Source: Azoarcus_F sp048158365
Lineage (GTDB): Bacteria > Pseudomonadota > Gammaproteobacteria > Burkholderiales > Rhodocyclaceae
Length of the DNA stretch: 64,000 bases
Assembly (NCBI GenBank): GCA_048158365.1
Contig: JBLLNL010000014.1
Reading direction: 5' to 3' (one strand)
Every line of letters begins with the position of its first letter. The stretch's first letter is position 1. Below are positions 45,543 to 54,603 of this stretch, one piece after another. The notes under the pieces were generated by a model. The model worked only from the letters and a program-made list of their open reading frames with translations, was not told the DNA's origin and searched no databases. Position numbers and translations under genes: made by a program.

Positions 45543-47183
45543 TCAGCTCCGCCTTCTGTCCTCACGAATCATCGCCGCGCCCCGCTCGGCGATCATGATG
45601 GTCGGCGAACTGGTGTTGCCCGATGTGATCGTCGGCATCACCGACGCATCGACGATGCGCAGACCGTTCAGCCCGTAGGCGCGCAATCGGCTGTCCACCA
45701 CGGCTTGCAGATCCTCGCGAAGGCCCATCCTGCAGGTGCCGACCGGATGGAAGATCGTGGTGCCGATGTTGCCTGCGGCCTCGATCAGTTTGTCGTCCGT
45801 GTCGAAGGCCGCGCCGGGCAGGTGCTCGGTGGGACGGTAGGGCGCCAGCGCCGGTTGCGACGCGATCTTGCGGGTCAGCCGGATCGCACGGGCTGCCTTG
45901 ACGCGATCGGCCTCGTCGCTCAGATAGCAGGGCGCGATCCGCGGTGCGCTGGCCGGATCGCGGTCGCGGATCTTCATCCAGCCGCGCGACTTCGGACGCA
46001 GATCACAGACGCTGGCGGTGAAGGCAGGGAAGGTGTGCAGCGGGTCGCCGAACTTGTCCAGCGACAGCGGCTGCACATGGTATTCGAGATCCGGCGTGGC
46101 TTCCGCATCGCTCGAATGGGCGAACAAGCCAAGCTGGCTGGGGGCCATCGTCAGCGGTCCGCGACGGAACAGCGCGTACTCCAGGCCCATCATCGCCTTG
46201 CCCCACAGGCTGTTGGCCTGCTTGTTGAGCGTCTTGATGCCCTGAACCTTGAACACGCTGCGCAACTGCAGGTGATCCTGCAGGTTGTGGCCGACCCCGG
46301 GCAGTGCATGCGCGACCGTGATGCCCATTTCCTGCAGGAAGATCGGCTCACCGATGCCGGAACGCTGCAGGATCGCCGGTGACCCGAGCGAGCCGGCGGC
46401 CAGCACCGTCTCGATGCGGCTACGGGCGACGCAACGCTCGCCGTCGACGATGAACTGGATCCCGGTGATCCGGCGGCCATCGAGCGTCAGCTTGTCACTC
46501 ATGGCGCTGGTCACGACCTTGAGATTGGGTCGATGTGCGATCGGGTGCAGGAAGGCCTTGGACGCGTTCCAGCGAACGCCCTTTTTCTGGTTGACCTCGA
46601 ACTGGCTGCTGCCGAAGTTGTTCCCGCCGTTGAAGTCCGGAGTCGCGGGCACGCCGGCCTGGTTCGCCGCTTCGGCGAAGCGGTCGAGGATGTCCCAGCG
46701 CAGGCGCTGCTGCTCCACCCGCCATTCATTACCCGCGCCATGCAACTCGCTGGAACCCCGCCAGTGATCCTCACAGCCCTTGAACACCGGCAACACCTTG
46801 TCCCAGGACCAGTCCGGGTCGCCTGTGATCTGGGCCCATTCGTCGTAGTCGCGCGCCTGGCCGCGCATGTAGATCATCGCGTTGATCGACGTGCTGCCGC
46901 CCAAACCCTTGCCGCGCGCATAAATGATCGAACGGCCGTTGAGGCCCGGTTCCGGCTCGGTCCTGTAGCACCAGTCGGTGCGCGGATTGTTGATGCAGAA
47001 CAGGTAACCGACCGGAATGTGGATCCAGATCCAGTCGTCCTTGCCACCGGCCTCCAGCAACAGCACGGTGACCTCGGGGTCGGCGGACAGGCGGTTGGCA
47101 AGCACGCAGCCGGCCGCGCCGGCGCCGACGATGATGTAGTCGAACTCGCCGAAATCCTTCATGACGGTCGGCAGCCGGCTCAT
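45543..47183 (-). CDS. GMC-family FAD oxidoreductase (alcohol/choline dehydrogenase type)
   Basis: The 546-residue flavoprotein has the N-terminal FAD motif YIIVGAGAAGCVLANRLSAD, the second GMC signature GKGLGGSTSINAMIYMRGQ, and the catalytic His/Asn regions TIFHPVGTCRMG and TSGNTSSPTIMIAERGA. It oxidises an alcohol to an aldehyde; the co-transcribed aldehyde dehydrogenase would take the product. The ATG at 47183 overlaps the mmsA stop (ATGA). Confidence 0.87.
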   Translation of the reverse strand: MSRLPTVMKDFGEFDYIIVGAGAAGCVLANRLSADPEVTVLLLEAGGKDDWIWIHIPVGYLFCINNPRTDWCYRTEPEPGLNGRSIIYARGKGLGGSTSINAMIYMRGQARDYDEWAQITGDPDWSWDKVLPVFKGCEDHWRGSSELHGAGNEWRVEQQRLRWDILDRFAEAANQAGVPATPDFNGGNNFGSSQFEVNQKKGVRWNASKAFLHPIAHRPNLKVVTSAMSDKLTLDGRRITGIQFIVDGERCVARSRIETVLAAGSLGSPAILQRSGIGEPIFLQEMGITVAHALPGVGHNLQDHLQLRSVFKVQGIKTLNKQANSLWGKAMMGLEYALFRRGPLTMAPSQLGLFAHSSDAEATPDLEYHVQPLSLDKFGDPLHTFPAFTASVCDLRPKSRGWMKIRDRDPASAPRIAPCYLSDEADRVKAARAIRLTRKIASQPALAPYRPTEHLPGAAFDTDDKLIEAAGNIGTTIFHPVGTCRMGLREDLQAVVDSRLRAYGLNGLRIVDASVMPTITSGNTSSPTIMIAERGAAMIREDRRRS

Positions 47184-48697
47184 TTGTTCACCGGCATCAC
47201 GAATTCGGGCCCCTTGGAGGTGCTGTCCGGCCAGCGCTGCATCACGCTCTTGTAGCGGGTGTAGAAGCGAACCCCCTCCTCGCCGTAGCTGTGGTGATCG
47301 CCGAACAGGCTCTGCTTCCAGCCACCGAAGGAGTGCCAGGCCATCGGCACCGGAATCGGCACGTTGATGCCGACCATGCCGATCTGCACACTCTGCACGA
47401 AGGCCTGTGCGGTGCCGCCGTCGCGCGTGAAGCAGGCCACGCCGTTGCCGTAGGTATGCTTGTTGATCAGATCGACCGCCTCGGCGAAGGTGTCGACCCG
47501 AACGACCGACAGCACCGGTCCGAAAATCTCCTCCTCGTAGATGCTCATGCCGGGCTTCACGTCGTCGAACAGCGTCGCGCCGAGGAAGAAGCCATGCTCG
47601 CGCCCGGGTACGGTCAGGCCACGCCCGTCCAGCACCAGTCTGGCGCCCGCGCGCACGCCGGCATCGATATAGCCTTCGATGCGGTCCTTCGCGGCGGCGG
47701 TCACCACCGGTCCCATGTCCGCGCCGGGGGCCTCACCATCATCGATGCTGAGTCTGCGCGCGCGCTCGACGACCTTCTCGATCAATGCGTCGGCGATGTC
47801 GCCGACCGCGACCGCGACCGAGATCGCCATGCACCGCTCTCCGGCCGACCCGTAGGCCGAGCCGATCAGCGCGTCGGCGGCCTGGTCCAGATCGGCGTCC
47901 GGCATCACCACCATGTGGTTCTTGGCACCACCGAGCGCCTGCGCGCGCTTGCCGTTCCTGGCCGCGGTTTCGTAGATGTAGCGCGCGATCGCGGTCGAGC
48001 CGACGAAGCTCACCGCCTGCACGTCAGGGTGGGCGAGCAGGCCGTCGACCGCGACCTTGTCGCCCTGCAGCACGCTGAACACGCCGTCGGGCAGGCCCGC
48101 CTCGCGGAACAGCTCGGCGGTCAGCACGGACGGGGACGGATCGCGCTCGGACGGCTTCAGGATGAAGCTGTTGCCACATGCGATCGCGACCGGCGCCATC
48201 CACATCGGCACCATGAACGGAAAGTTGAACGGGGTGATGCCGGCGGTCACGCCCAGCGGCATGCGCTGACTCCAGTTGCTGATGTTGCCGCCCACGTTGT
48301 CCGAATACTGGCCATTGAGCAGGTGCGGGATGCCGCACGCGAATTCGATGACCTCGAGTCCGCGCTGCACCTCGCCCTGCGCGTCCGGGAAAGTCTTGCC
48401 ATGTTCGCGTGTGATCAGCCGCGCGATGTCCTTGCTGTAACGTTCGACCAGTTCCTGCATGCGGAACAGGATCTTGGCCCGGCGCTGCGGCGTGGTCGCC
48501 GCCCAGCCCGGAAAGGCCTTGCGTGCGGCCGCTACTGCGGCATCGACATCGGCGGTAGACGCCAGCGCGACCTTGCGTGCAACCGCGCCGAGGGCGGGGT
48601 CGAACACGTCGGCACTGCGTTCACCCGTTCCGGGCGTCACGTTGCCGTCGATCCAGTGAGGGATCAGCTCCGGGGCGTTGGTGTAAGTCAGACTCAT
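47180..48697 (-). CDS. mmsA: CoA-acylating methylmalonate-semialdehyde dehydrogenase
   Basis: The 505-residue aldehyde dehydrogenase is of MmsA type: ITPFNFPFMVPMWMAPVAIA, GNSFILKPSERDPS, VSFVGSTAIARYIYETAARN, and the catalytic Cys in GSAGERCMAISVAVAVG. MmsA converts malonate or methylmalonate semialdehyde to acetyl- or propionyl-CoA. GAGGATCG precedes the ATG at 48697. It is first in the leftward operon with the GMC gene, and divergent from LysR. Confidence 0.88.
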   Translation of the reverse strand: MSLTYTNAPELIPHWIDGNVTPGTGERSADVFDPALGAVARKVALASTADVDAAVAAARKAFPGWAATTPQRRAKILFRMQELVERYSKDIARLITREHGKTFPDAQGEVQRGLEVIEFACGIPHLLNGQYSDNVGGNISNWSQRMPLGVTAGITPFNFPFMVPMWMAPVAIACGNSFILKPSERDPSPSVLTAELFREAGLPDGVFSVLQGDKVAVDGLLAHPDVQAVSFVGSTAIARYIYETAARNGKRAQALGGAKNHMVVMPDADLDQAADALIGSAYGSAGERCMAISVAVAVGDIADALIEKVVERARRLSIDDGEAPGADMGPVVTAAAKDRIEGYIDAGVRAGARLVLDGRGLTVPGREHGFFLGATLFDDVKPGMSIYEEEIFGPVLSVVRVDTFAEAVDLINKHTYGNGVACFTRDGGTAQAFVQSVQIGMVGINVPIPVPMAWHSFGGWKQSLFGDHHSYGEEGVRFYTRYKSVMQRWPDSTSKGPEFVMPVNK

Positions 48698-48834
48698 ATC
48701 GTCGATCCTCGTGGTGTGGGGTTGGGAGACGGCATGGCCGATCATCCAGGTGCGGTCTGCATTCGGAGATTCCGCCCGCTCCGTTGGCCTCATCCGGTCG
48801 GCGGGGGATGTCTCCGGCAGCGCTGCAAGCTCGA

Positions 48835-48864
48835 TTTATAGCCCTTGACCCGGCAAGGGTCCAA
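48835..48864 (-). promoter_or_regulatory. Predicted promoter of the mmsA-GMC operon
   Basis: On the reverse strand TTGGAC (48864-48859) and TATAAA (48840-48835) are 18 bases apart and face mmsA. The -35 element abuts the LysR-type box, as expected for an activator-dependent promoter. Confidence 0.5.
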
Positions 48865-48900
48865 TGAGTTATTCTTGTCCGAGATATAAGAGAGACTCAT
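48864..48900. promoter_or_regulatory. Candidate LysR-type operator
   Basis: The region contains TCTT-N11-AAGA (48873-48891), a T-N11-A LysR box, nested inside a wider inverted repeat ATGAGT/ACTCAT (48864-48869 and 48895-48900). It lies directly ahead of the lysR start and beside the mmsA -35, so it could serve both autoregulation and activation. Confidence 0.5.
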
Positions 48901-48906
48901 AAAAGA

Positions 48907-49809
48907 ATGGACTACTCGGCACTGCGTGCCTTCGTCACCGTCGCCCGCGAGGGCAATCTCACCCGGGCGGCGGAGCGACTCTTTCTGACTCAGCCCGCGC
49001 TGAGCCTGCAGATCAAGAAACTGCAGGGCGAGGTGGACCTGGTGCTGTTCGAGCGCACGTCACGCGGCATGCGTCTGACCGACGCGGGGCGCAAACTGCT
49101 GCCGGCGGCCGAGCGGGCGCTGAACGCGATGGCCGAGTTCGGTGCCACCGCGAACAACCTGAAGGGGCAGATCAGCGGTCGTTTGCGGCTGGGCACCATC
49201 GTGGATCCCGAGTTCCTGCGTCTGGGCGCGTTCCTGGGCCTGCTCGCCGACCGCCATCCGGGCCTCGCCTTCGAACTGCGGCACGGCATGTCGGGCGCGA
49301 TGGCACGCGAGGTCGAACTGGGCACGCTGGACGTGTCCTATGCGCTCGGCTTTCCGGGTCTGCCCGAACTGCGCGATCGCTTCCACGCGATCACGCTGAC
49401 CCGCTTCACCTATCGCGTCGTCGCCCCGCCCGGCTGGGGGGCGCAGGTGCGGGGCAAGGGCTGGCGCGAACTGGCCGCGCTGCCGTGGATCGCGACGCCG
49501 CCCGAATCGGTCCACCATCGGCTGCTGGAGCGGGTGTTCAGCGCCGAGGGCGTGCAGCCGAATGCGGTCGCGCGGGTCGATCTCGAGCCGTCCATGCTGG
49601 ACCTGGTCAAGTCCGGCGTCGCGCTCGCGCTCGCACGCGACAGCCTGGCCCTGCGCGCCGCGCACGCGGAAGGCGTCGTGATCGCCGATGCCGTGTCGCT
49701 CGAGGCCGAACTCGGCTTCATCGCACTGAAGAACCGTAGCAGCGAATCGGCGATCGCCGCCGCGCTCGACGCGATGGCCGAAGTGTGGCCCGCCGACGCG
49801 CGGGGGTGA
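48907..49809 (+). CDS. LysR family transcriptional regulator
   Basis: The 300-residue regulator has the LysR helix-turn-helix at the N-terminus (LRAFVTVAREGNLTRAAERL, LTQPALSLQIKKLQGEVDLV, LFERTSRGMRLTDAG). A periplasmic-binding-protein-like effector domain follows (RLRLGTIVDPEFLRLGAFLG). It is divergent from mmsA and likely controls that operon in response to a pathway intermediate. Confidence 0.88.
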   Translation: MDYSALRAFVTVAREGNLTRAAERLFLTQPALSLQIKKLQGEVDLVLFERTSRGMRLTDAGRKLLPAAERALNAMAEFGATANNLKGQISGRLRLGTIVDPEFLRLGAFLGLLADRHPGLAFELRHGMSGAMAREVELGTLDVSYALGFPGLPELRDRFHAITLTRFTYRVVAPPGWGAQVRGKGWRELAALPWIATPPESVHHRLLERVFSAEGVQPNAVARVDLEPSMLDLVKSGVALALARDSLALRAAHAEGVVIADAVSLEAELGFIALKNRSSESAIAAALDAMAEVWPADARG

Positions 49810-49867
49810 GCGTTCCGTGGCGCAACTGCGGATGGACGCCGGTCATCCGGTTGTTCTCATTCAGGAG

Positions 49868-50929
49868 TCAACAGAACGACTCGTACTGCACGCGCTCCGC
49901 CGCGATCCCGAGCCGGCTTGTGGCGGCACGCACGGCCTTGATCAATGCGACCGGACCGCACACATAGAACACCGCATCGTCGGCCGCGTGCTGCAGCACC
50001 TCGACGACGTCGATCCGCCGGTGGCCCGGCACGCGACTGAAATAGGTGAAACAGTGGCTCGTGAGTTCGGCGGCGAGCCGGTCGTGATAGGCCATGTCGT
50101 CTGGGGGCCGGGCCGTGTAATGCAGCTCGAACGGCACGTTGCGCCGCCGCAGGGCCTCGGCCATGGCCTTGATCGGCATGATGCCGACGCCGCCGGCAAT
50201 CAGCACGGCGGGGCGGGAATCGGCGTGTAGCGGAAAGTGATTGATCGGTGGCGCGACGCGCAGCTGCGTGCCGATCCGCCAGGTCTCGTGGATCGCCTGC
50301 GAGCCGCCGCGTCCGTCGTGCTCGCGGAGCACGGCGCTCTCGTACATGGTGCGACATCCGGGATCCGTCACGAGCGAATACTGCCGTGTGACCACCGATC
50401 CTTCAGCGAGGCGCACCGGCACTTCGAGGTGCGCACCGGCCTCCGTCGGGGGCAGCTCGCGCCAGTCGTCGGCGCGCAGTTCATAGGCGCGGATGCGCGG
50501 GGTCAATTGGCGGACGCCGGTGACGGTGAGCGAAAGTGCGCCGTTGCCGATCGGTTCCTCGGTCCGCGCGTCGCGCGGCGAGGCCTGTTCCGGCCGTTCC
50601 GCCGTGACCTGCTGGATCCGCCGCGCGACTTCGTCCTCCGTATAACGGGGCGTGATGTACTTCGGGCAGTTCCAGTCGAAGCCCTCGATGCGGATGACGA
50701 TGCCGCGCTCGACGCGCGCGCGGTAGTGGGCATTGTCGAGGCGTGCCAGCAGTTCGGCATCGCCGTCCTCGTCGATCACCCGCGCTCGGCCGAGGACTTT
50801 CAGTCGGGTCTGCTGCGGGTAGTCCATCAGAAACAGGCTCACGCGGTCGTCCCCGGCAAGGTTACCCACCGACACATACTGCCGGTTTCCGGCAAAGTCG
50901 GCGTACCCGATCGTGCCGGCATCGAGCAC
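49868..50929 (-). CDS. N-truncated pyridoxamine-phosphate-oxidase-like/ferredoxin reductase fusion
   Basis: The 353 residues start inside a flavin-binding split-barrel domain (DAGTIGYADFAGNRQYVSVG, DDRVSLFLMDYPQQTRLKVL). They continue into a ferredoxin-reductase module with FAD motif RQYSLV and NAD motifs IAGGVGIMPIKAMAEAL and FYVCGPVALI. The C-terminal YESFC suggests that no 2Fe-2S domain follows. Homology continues upstream in frame for a few residues (QHRGGPVDFLKV) and then stops near 50957, so roughly the first 60-80 residues are missing. Only GTG codons are available as a start, so activity is doubtful. Confidence 0.65.
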   Translation of the reverse strand: MLDAGTIGYADFAGNRQYVSVGNLAGDDRVSLFLMDYPQQTRLKVLGRARVIDEDGDAELLARLDNAHYRARVERGIVIRIEGFDWNCPKYITPRYTEDEVARRIQQVTAERPEQASPRDARTEEPIGNGALSLTVTGVRQLTPRIRAYELRADDWRELPPTEAGAHLEVPVRLAEGSVVTRQYSLVTDPGCRTMYESAVLREHDGRGGSQAIHETWRIGTQLRVAPPINHFPLHADSRPAVLIAGGVGIMPIKAMAEALRRRNVPFELHYTARPPDDMAYHDRLAAELTSHCFTYFSRVPGHRRIDVVEVLQHAADDAVFYVCGPVALIKAVRAATSRLGIAAERVQYESFC

Positions 50930-50973
50930 CTTGAGGAAGTCGACCGGACCGCCGCGATGCTGACGGCATCCGG

Positions 50974-51108
50974 CATGCGAAGCGCACCGTCACCTTCGAG
51001 ACCGACCTCGAGAATTCGAAGCCGATCAGCCTGCCGGCGTGGCGAGGCCGGCCATTCCTGGAGAAGCGCGCGGAGCACGCCGCGTCGCTGCTCGACAGCC
51101 AGTTGTAG
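50974..51108 (+). pseudogene. Possible cardiolipin synthase C-terminal remnant
   Basis: The frame ends with AKRTVTFETDLENSKPISLP then AWRGRPFLEKRAEHAASLLD and a stop, resembling the tail of phospholipase-D-type cardiolipin synthases (WRxRPxxxxxxE). The HKD motifs and all upstream sequence are missing. It starts exactly where the divergent reductase loses its head, so one deletion can explain both. Confidence 0.45.
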
Positions 51109-51298
51109 CGACGCCGAGGCCGGTCACCGATGACTGTGTGGGACGATGCCTTTGATTCGGCACCATGCGATTCTCGTCGATGCCTGGGTCGGCCGGCTCG
51201 CAATGGAACACGGCGCGATAAGTTTCGCGCCGTGCAGTATCGTCCTTGGTCATCCGCCGGTTGAGCGGGTGGGACGAAAGCGGGGGAGTCTCACGATG

Positions 51299-51697
51299 TT
51301 ACAGGCGCGTGTCATCCAGATGCTGCGTCGTCCCGTAGTAGGAGTGGATTCCCTTGCTCCAGGACGGGTCACCCATGTCGGGCCAATGGTCCTTGTCGAA
51401 GCCCGGCGCATCCTTGAGGCGATCCTTCTCGACGTACAGCACGAAGCGCTTGTTCTCCGGATCGAGCGTCAAGGCGTTCCATGGCACCGCGAAGAGCTTT
51501 TCGCCCATGCCTAGGAAACCGCCATAGGACAGCACCGCATAGGCCACCCGGCCGCTGCGCATGTCGAGCATGATTTCCTTGATCTCGCCGAGATCTTCGC
51601 CCTTGTGATTGTAGACGTCGTCTCCGGAGAGACTGCCTGCGCTCATCATGGCCGGTCCGGCCTTGATGCCGGCCTTGTCGCTGTTGGTGTATGTCAT
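51299..51697 (-). CDS. PRC-barrel domain protein
   Basis: The 132-residue soluble protein has a PRC-barrel core: AGSLSGDDVYNHKGEDLGEI, IMLDMRSGRVAYAVLSYGGF and GEKLFAVPWNALTLDPE. A C-terminal tail is rich in aromatic residues (HWPDMGDPSWSKGIHSYYG). Such proteins are often stress-induced. The ATG at 51697 lies in a region of several possible starts. Confidence 0.82.
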   Translation of the reverse strand: MTYTNSDKAGIKAGPAMMSAGSLSGDDVYNHKGEDLGEIKEIMLDMRSGRVAYAVLSYGGFLGMGEKLFAVPWNALTLDPENKRFVLYVEKDRLKDAPGFDKDHWPDMGDPSWSKGIHSYYGTTQHLDDTRL

Positions 51698-51972
51698 GGT
51701 TAAGCCTTTTTCATTGTGGTTCGTGCCGTCCGCTGGGCGGAGCGCAATCGCGCATCGCCGATTTCGGACGTGATAAGGATGTACGGGGTCTCACGCCGGG
51801 TCGGTACGGCGGCGCACATGGGCACCCGGCGGGAACGTGGGTTTGCTTCATGTGCGCCATCGTACCGACCTTGCCAGCCAGTGCGACTAACCTTGCACGG
51901 TCAATTCCGGATGCGATCGCCGCCCGCTTTCGGCGGCATAGGCCGCACCCATTCGAACCCGATTAAGGAAAT

Positions 51973-52206
51973 ATGATGAAGAACCCCTGGACCAAGAAGA
52001 ACCCGCTCATGAGCATGTGGCTAAGCGCGGCCAACAGCATGATCGGCCAGGCTCGCGGCCAGGCCACGGCCACGGTCAAGCGCGAATCAGCCAAGGCCGT
52101 GACCGCCGCGACGAACGAGGGCGTGAAGCAGGTCACCGACTTCTGGACGACTGTGCTGACCCCGCCCAAGGCACCGCGCAAAGCCCGCACGCGCAAGCAG
52201 CGCTGA
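51973..52206 (+). CDS. Small basic protein, phasin-like helices
   Basis: The 77-residue protein, behind AAGGAAAT, reads MMKNPWTKKNPLMSMWLSAA then ANSMIGQARGQATATVKRES, with an amphipathic helix and a Lys/Arg-rich tail (KAPRKARTRKQR). The tail suggests DNA or polyester-granule association, but I do not recognise a defined family. The second ATG at 51976 is an equal start. Confidence 0.55.
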   Translation: MMKNPWTKKNPLMSMWLSAANSMIGQARGQATATVKRESAKAVTAATNEGVKQVTDFWTTVLTPPKAPRKARTRKQR

Positions 52207-52396
52207 TGCTTCCCTGGTGGCTATCGGGACGTTCCGATGCCGGGAAAGGGTCAGCGCTGCTTGCGTGACTTCCTGTGTGCGCATCTCGGGAATAGCATCC
52301 TGCGCACCTGTTCCATAATGCTATGAGTCGCTGGTCAGAGGCCGGTGCTTTCGGTTACCTGGCGGCTCGGTCGCGGGATGGATGAGGAGAAAACGC

Positions 52397-52765
52397 ATGG
52401 TTAGTCTGTACGATCGCCTGGGGGGCGCGTCTGCGGTGGACGCCGCGGTCGACCTGTTCTACGCCAAGGTGCTCGCCGATGCCCGCATCCGGCACCTGTT
52501 CATGAACACCGACATCGATCTGTTACGCCGCCATCAGAAGGATTTCCTGATGCTGGCCGTCGGCGGCGCCAGCGCCTACGACGGCAGAAGCATGCGCGCC
52601 GCGCACCAGGCACTGGTCGATACCAGAGGGCTGGACGAAACCCATTTCGACGCCGTGGTCGAGAACCTCGCCGAGGCCCTGACCGAACTGGGCATCGAAG
52701 AAGCCCTGATCGACGAGGTCGCCGATATCGCCGCGTCGATCAATGACGACGTGTTGTGTCGTTAG
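52397..52765 (+). CDS. Group 1 truncated haemoglobin
   Basis: The 122-residue protein starts MVSLYDRLGGASAVDAAVDL, the group 1 N-terminus. It has Tyr at the B10 region (LFYAKVLADARIRHLFMNTD), a conserved GGASAYDGRSM, and the proximal His in AAHQALVD. It binds O2 or NO. GAGGAG precedes the ATG at 52397. Confidence 0.87.
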   Translation: MVSLYDRLGGASAVDAAVDLFYAKVLADARIRHLFMNTDIDLLRRHQKDFLMLAVGGASAYDGRSMRAAHQALVDTRGLDETHFDAVVENLAEALTELGIEEALIDEVADIAASINDDVLCR

Positions 52766-52831
52766 CCGACCAGCCATGACCGCACAGCCTCCTAGACCTT
52801 GCGCGCCGCAGCCGATCGCAATCGCGCAGGA

Positions 52832-53332
52832 TTACATGGCGAGCTTGAAGCGGATCTGCTCGATTCCCGCTTCTGCGCACGCGTCGTCCATCTCGCCGGA
52901 CGGGGCGCCCGAGACGCCGATGCCGCCGACCAGCGAACCCGCCTGCTCGATCATCACGCCGCCGCCCAGCGCGACCACGCGTGGCAGATTTCGAATGCCG
53001 CTTGCAGCCTCGCCCGCCTGCGTCATTGCGGCCAGTTCGGTGGTGTTGGTGCGAAAACTCACTGCGGTCCAGGCCTTGCCAATCGCAGTGTCGGGTGTAT
53101 GTGGCCCGGCGAACTGGTCGCGCAGCATCACCTGCGGATTGCCGCCGCGATCGACCACCGCGACCGCAACCTGGGCACCGCGCTCGCGGCAATCGTTCAG
53201 GGCTGCCTGTGCCGCCTCGAGTGCCACTTCCGGGAGCAGGACCGGAATCGTGAACGTGGCGGTTTCGTCAGCCCACGCAGATGCCGTCGTGAAGGCCATG
53301 AGCGTTACCGCGATGAAAGACTTGGCGCGCAT
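52832..53332 (-). CDS. Exported GlcG/HbpS-type haem-binding protein
   Basis: The 166-residue protein has a signal peptide (MRAKSFIAVTLMAFTTASAW) and a GlcG/HbpS fold: ALEAAQAALNDCRERGAQVA, VVDRGGNPQVMLRDQFAGPH, AIGKAWTAVSFRTNT and GGVMIEQAGSLVGGIGVSGA. Relatives bind haem or cobalamin-like ligands. The ATG at 53332 starts the signal peptide; the longer frame to 53392 is not needed. It is convergent with the haemoglobin gene. Confidence 0.82.
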   Translation of the reverse strand: MRAKSFIAVTLMAFTTASAWADETATFTIPVLLPEVALEAAQAALNDCRERGAQVAVAVVDRGGNPQVMLRDQFAGPHTPDTAIGKAWTAVSFRTNTTELAAMTQAGEAASGIRNLPRVVALGGGVMIEQAGSLVGGIGVSGAPSGEMDDACAEAGIEQIRFKLAM

Positions 53333-53550
53333 AATCGAATCCTCCTGATGGGTGGCGGGTTGGTGGTCGATCGGTACCTGCGGGATCGGCATTCACCGTG
53401 CGAAGGCCCATGCTAGCAGAAGGGCAGCCGGTTCCCCGTCGCGGGACCGACCAAACCGGGAAATGGCGAAATCGAGTATGGATCCGTCGGCCTGCAACAT
53501 CGGGTGGCCGCGTGCTTCGTCGTCGCGCCGATACGCCCCGGGCGCCGCGC

Positions 53551-54213
53551 TCAGCCCATGCGTCGCTTCACGCCGACGCGCGTCCTTCGCGCGGCCATCA
53601 TCGCGGGCGTCTCCAGGCTGGGGTCGCCGGCGATACAGGCCCTGGCCATCGGCAGCGCATCCAGTCCCCAGAAAAGCCGATCCCCGATCCTCAGCGTGGG
53701 CACGCCGAACATGCCGAGCTTAACGGCGGCCTCGGTGTTCGCCCTGAGCCGCGCCTTCACATCGGGCGCCGCGATTCGTTGTTGTGCATCGGGCACGCCC
53801 AGCGCGTCGATCAGCGCGCGCCAAACCGCAGGATCTTCGGGGTCGGCGCCGGTGGTCCACAACGCATCGAACACCGCCGAGACGACCGGCTGCGTGCTCC
53901 CGAGCGCGACGATGAGTCGCAGGTACTTCAACGGGTTGAACGGATGCGCATCCGGCATCAGGAACGGAATGCCGCGCGTCTGGGCAATCCAGGTGCACAG
54001 TTCGTAGGTGCACGTGCGCTTCGGCTCGATCTCGGCCGGCCCCTTGTTGTCATGCGCCTCGAGCAGGCCGGCGAACAGCACCGGATGAAGCCTCACCTCC
54101 ACCGGCAGCGGTTCCCGGCGCAGCACCGCGTCGAGCAGGTAAGCATAAGGGGAGACCACGTCGAAATAGAGGTCGGCATGCGTCGGGCTCGGGGTCGGGT
54201 CGGAGTGGGTCAT
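53551..54213 (-). CDS. 2-hydroxychromene-2-carboxylate isomerase/DsbA-like thioredoxin-fold protein
   Basis: The 220-residue protein begins its domain with DLYFDVVSPYAYLLDAVLRR. The Ser of SPYAY takes the glutathione-activating position in kappa-class GST-like isomerases. GVPTLRIGDRLFWGLDALPM is the cis-Pro and C-terminal helix. It likely acts in aromatic-compound breakdown, but no such pathway is nearby. Confidence 0.82.
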   Translation of the reverse strand: MTHSDPTPSPTHADLYFDVVSPYAYLLDAVLRREPLPVEVRLHPVLFAGLLEAHDNKGPAEIEPKRTCTYELCTWIAQTRGIPFLMPDAHPFNPLKYLRLIVALGSTQPVVSAVFDALWTTGADPEDPAVWRALIDALGVPDAQQRIAAPDVKARLRANTEAAVKLGMFGVPTLRIGDRLFWGLDALPMARACIAGDPSLETPAMMAARRTRVGVKRRMG

Positions 54214-54603
54214 GGATGTTGTGCCTCGAGAAAACGCAGCCGCGCGGCGGATGGATTTGGCAAGTCCATTGGGGCGTAATGCAGCTTAACGCGGAACGGG
54301 TGGCCCGGGTTACCCCTTGGAGGGATTGCGGACGGTCAGCCGATCGAGCATCAGATTCTTGTCGAAGAAGGCAAGGCGCATCGAGGCAGCGCTCCCGGTC
54401 TGCTTGGTGTGCCTCAAGCCGGTCGATGCGAAAATCTGCAGGAGACCGACCCCGCAACCGGTGCAGGCGCGTCAGCAGTTCGGCTGGCTGCGCCTTGCGC
54501 GACGTCCACCATTCTGGTGAACTGCTCTGCCTTTATTGCATTTTTTGATGACTCCCTGTTCACGTTTCGAACTTAACCTTCCCAACGTATGCACGTGTGA
54601 CCA
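54214..54603. other. Gene-free stretch
   Basis: About 390 bases between the leftward isomerase and the MNT gene hold short open frames only, without ribosome binding sites or family features. I see no RNA gene, repeat or mobile-element end here. It separates ordinary genes from the CRISPR region. Confidence 0.4.
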
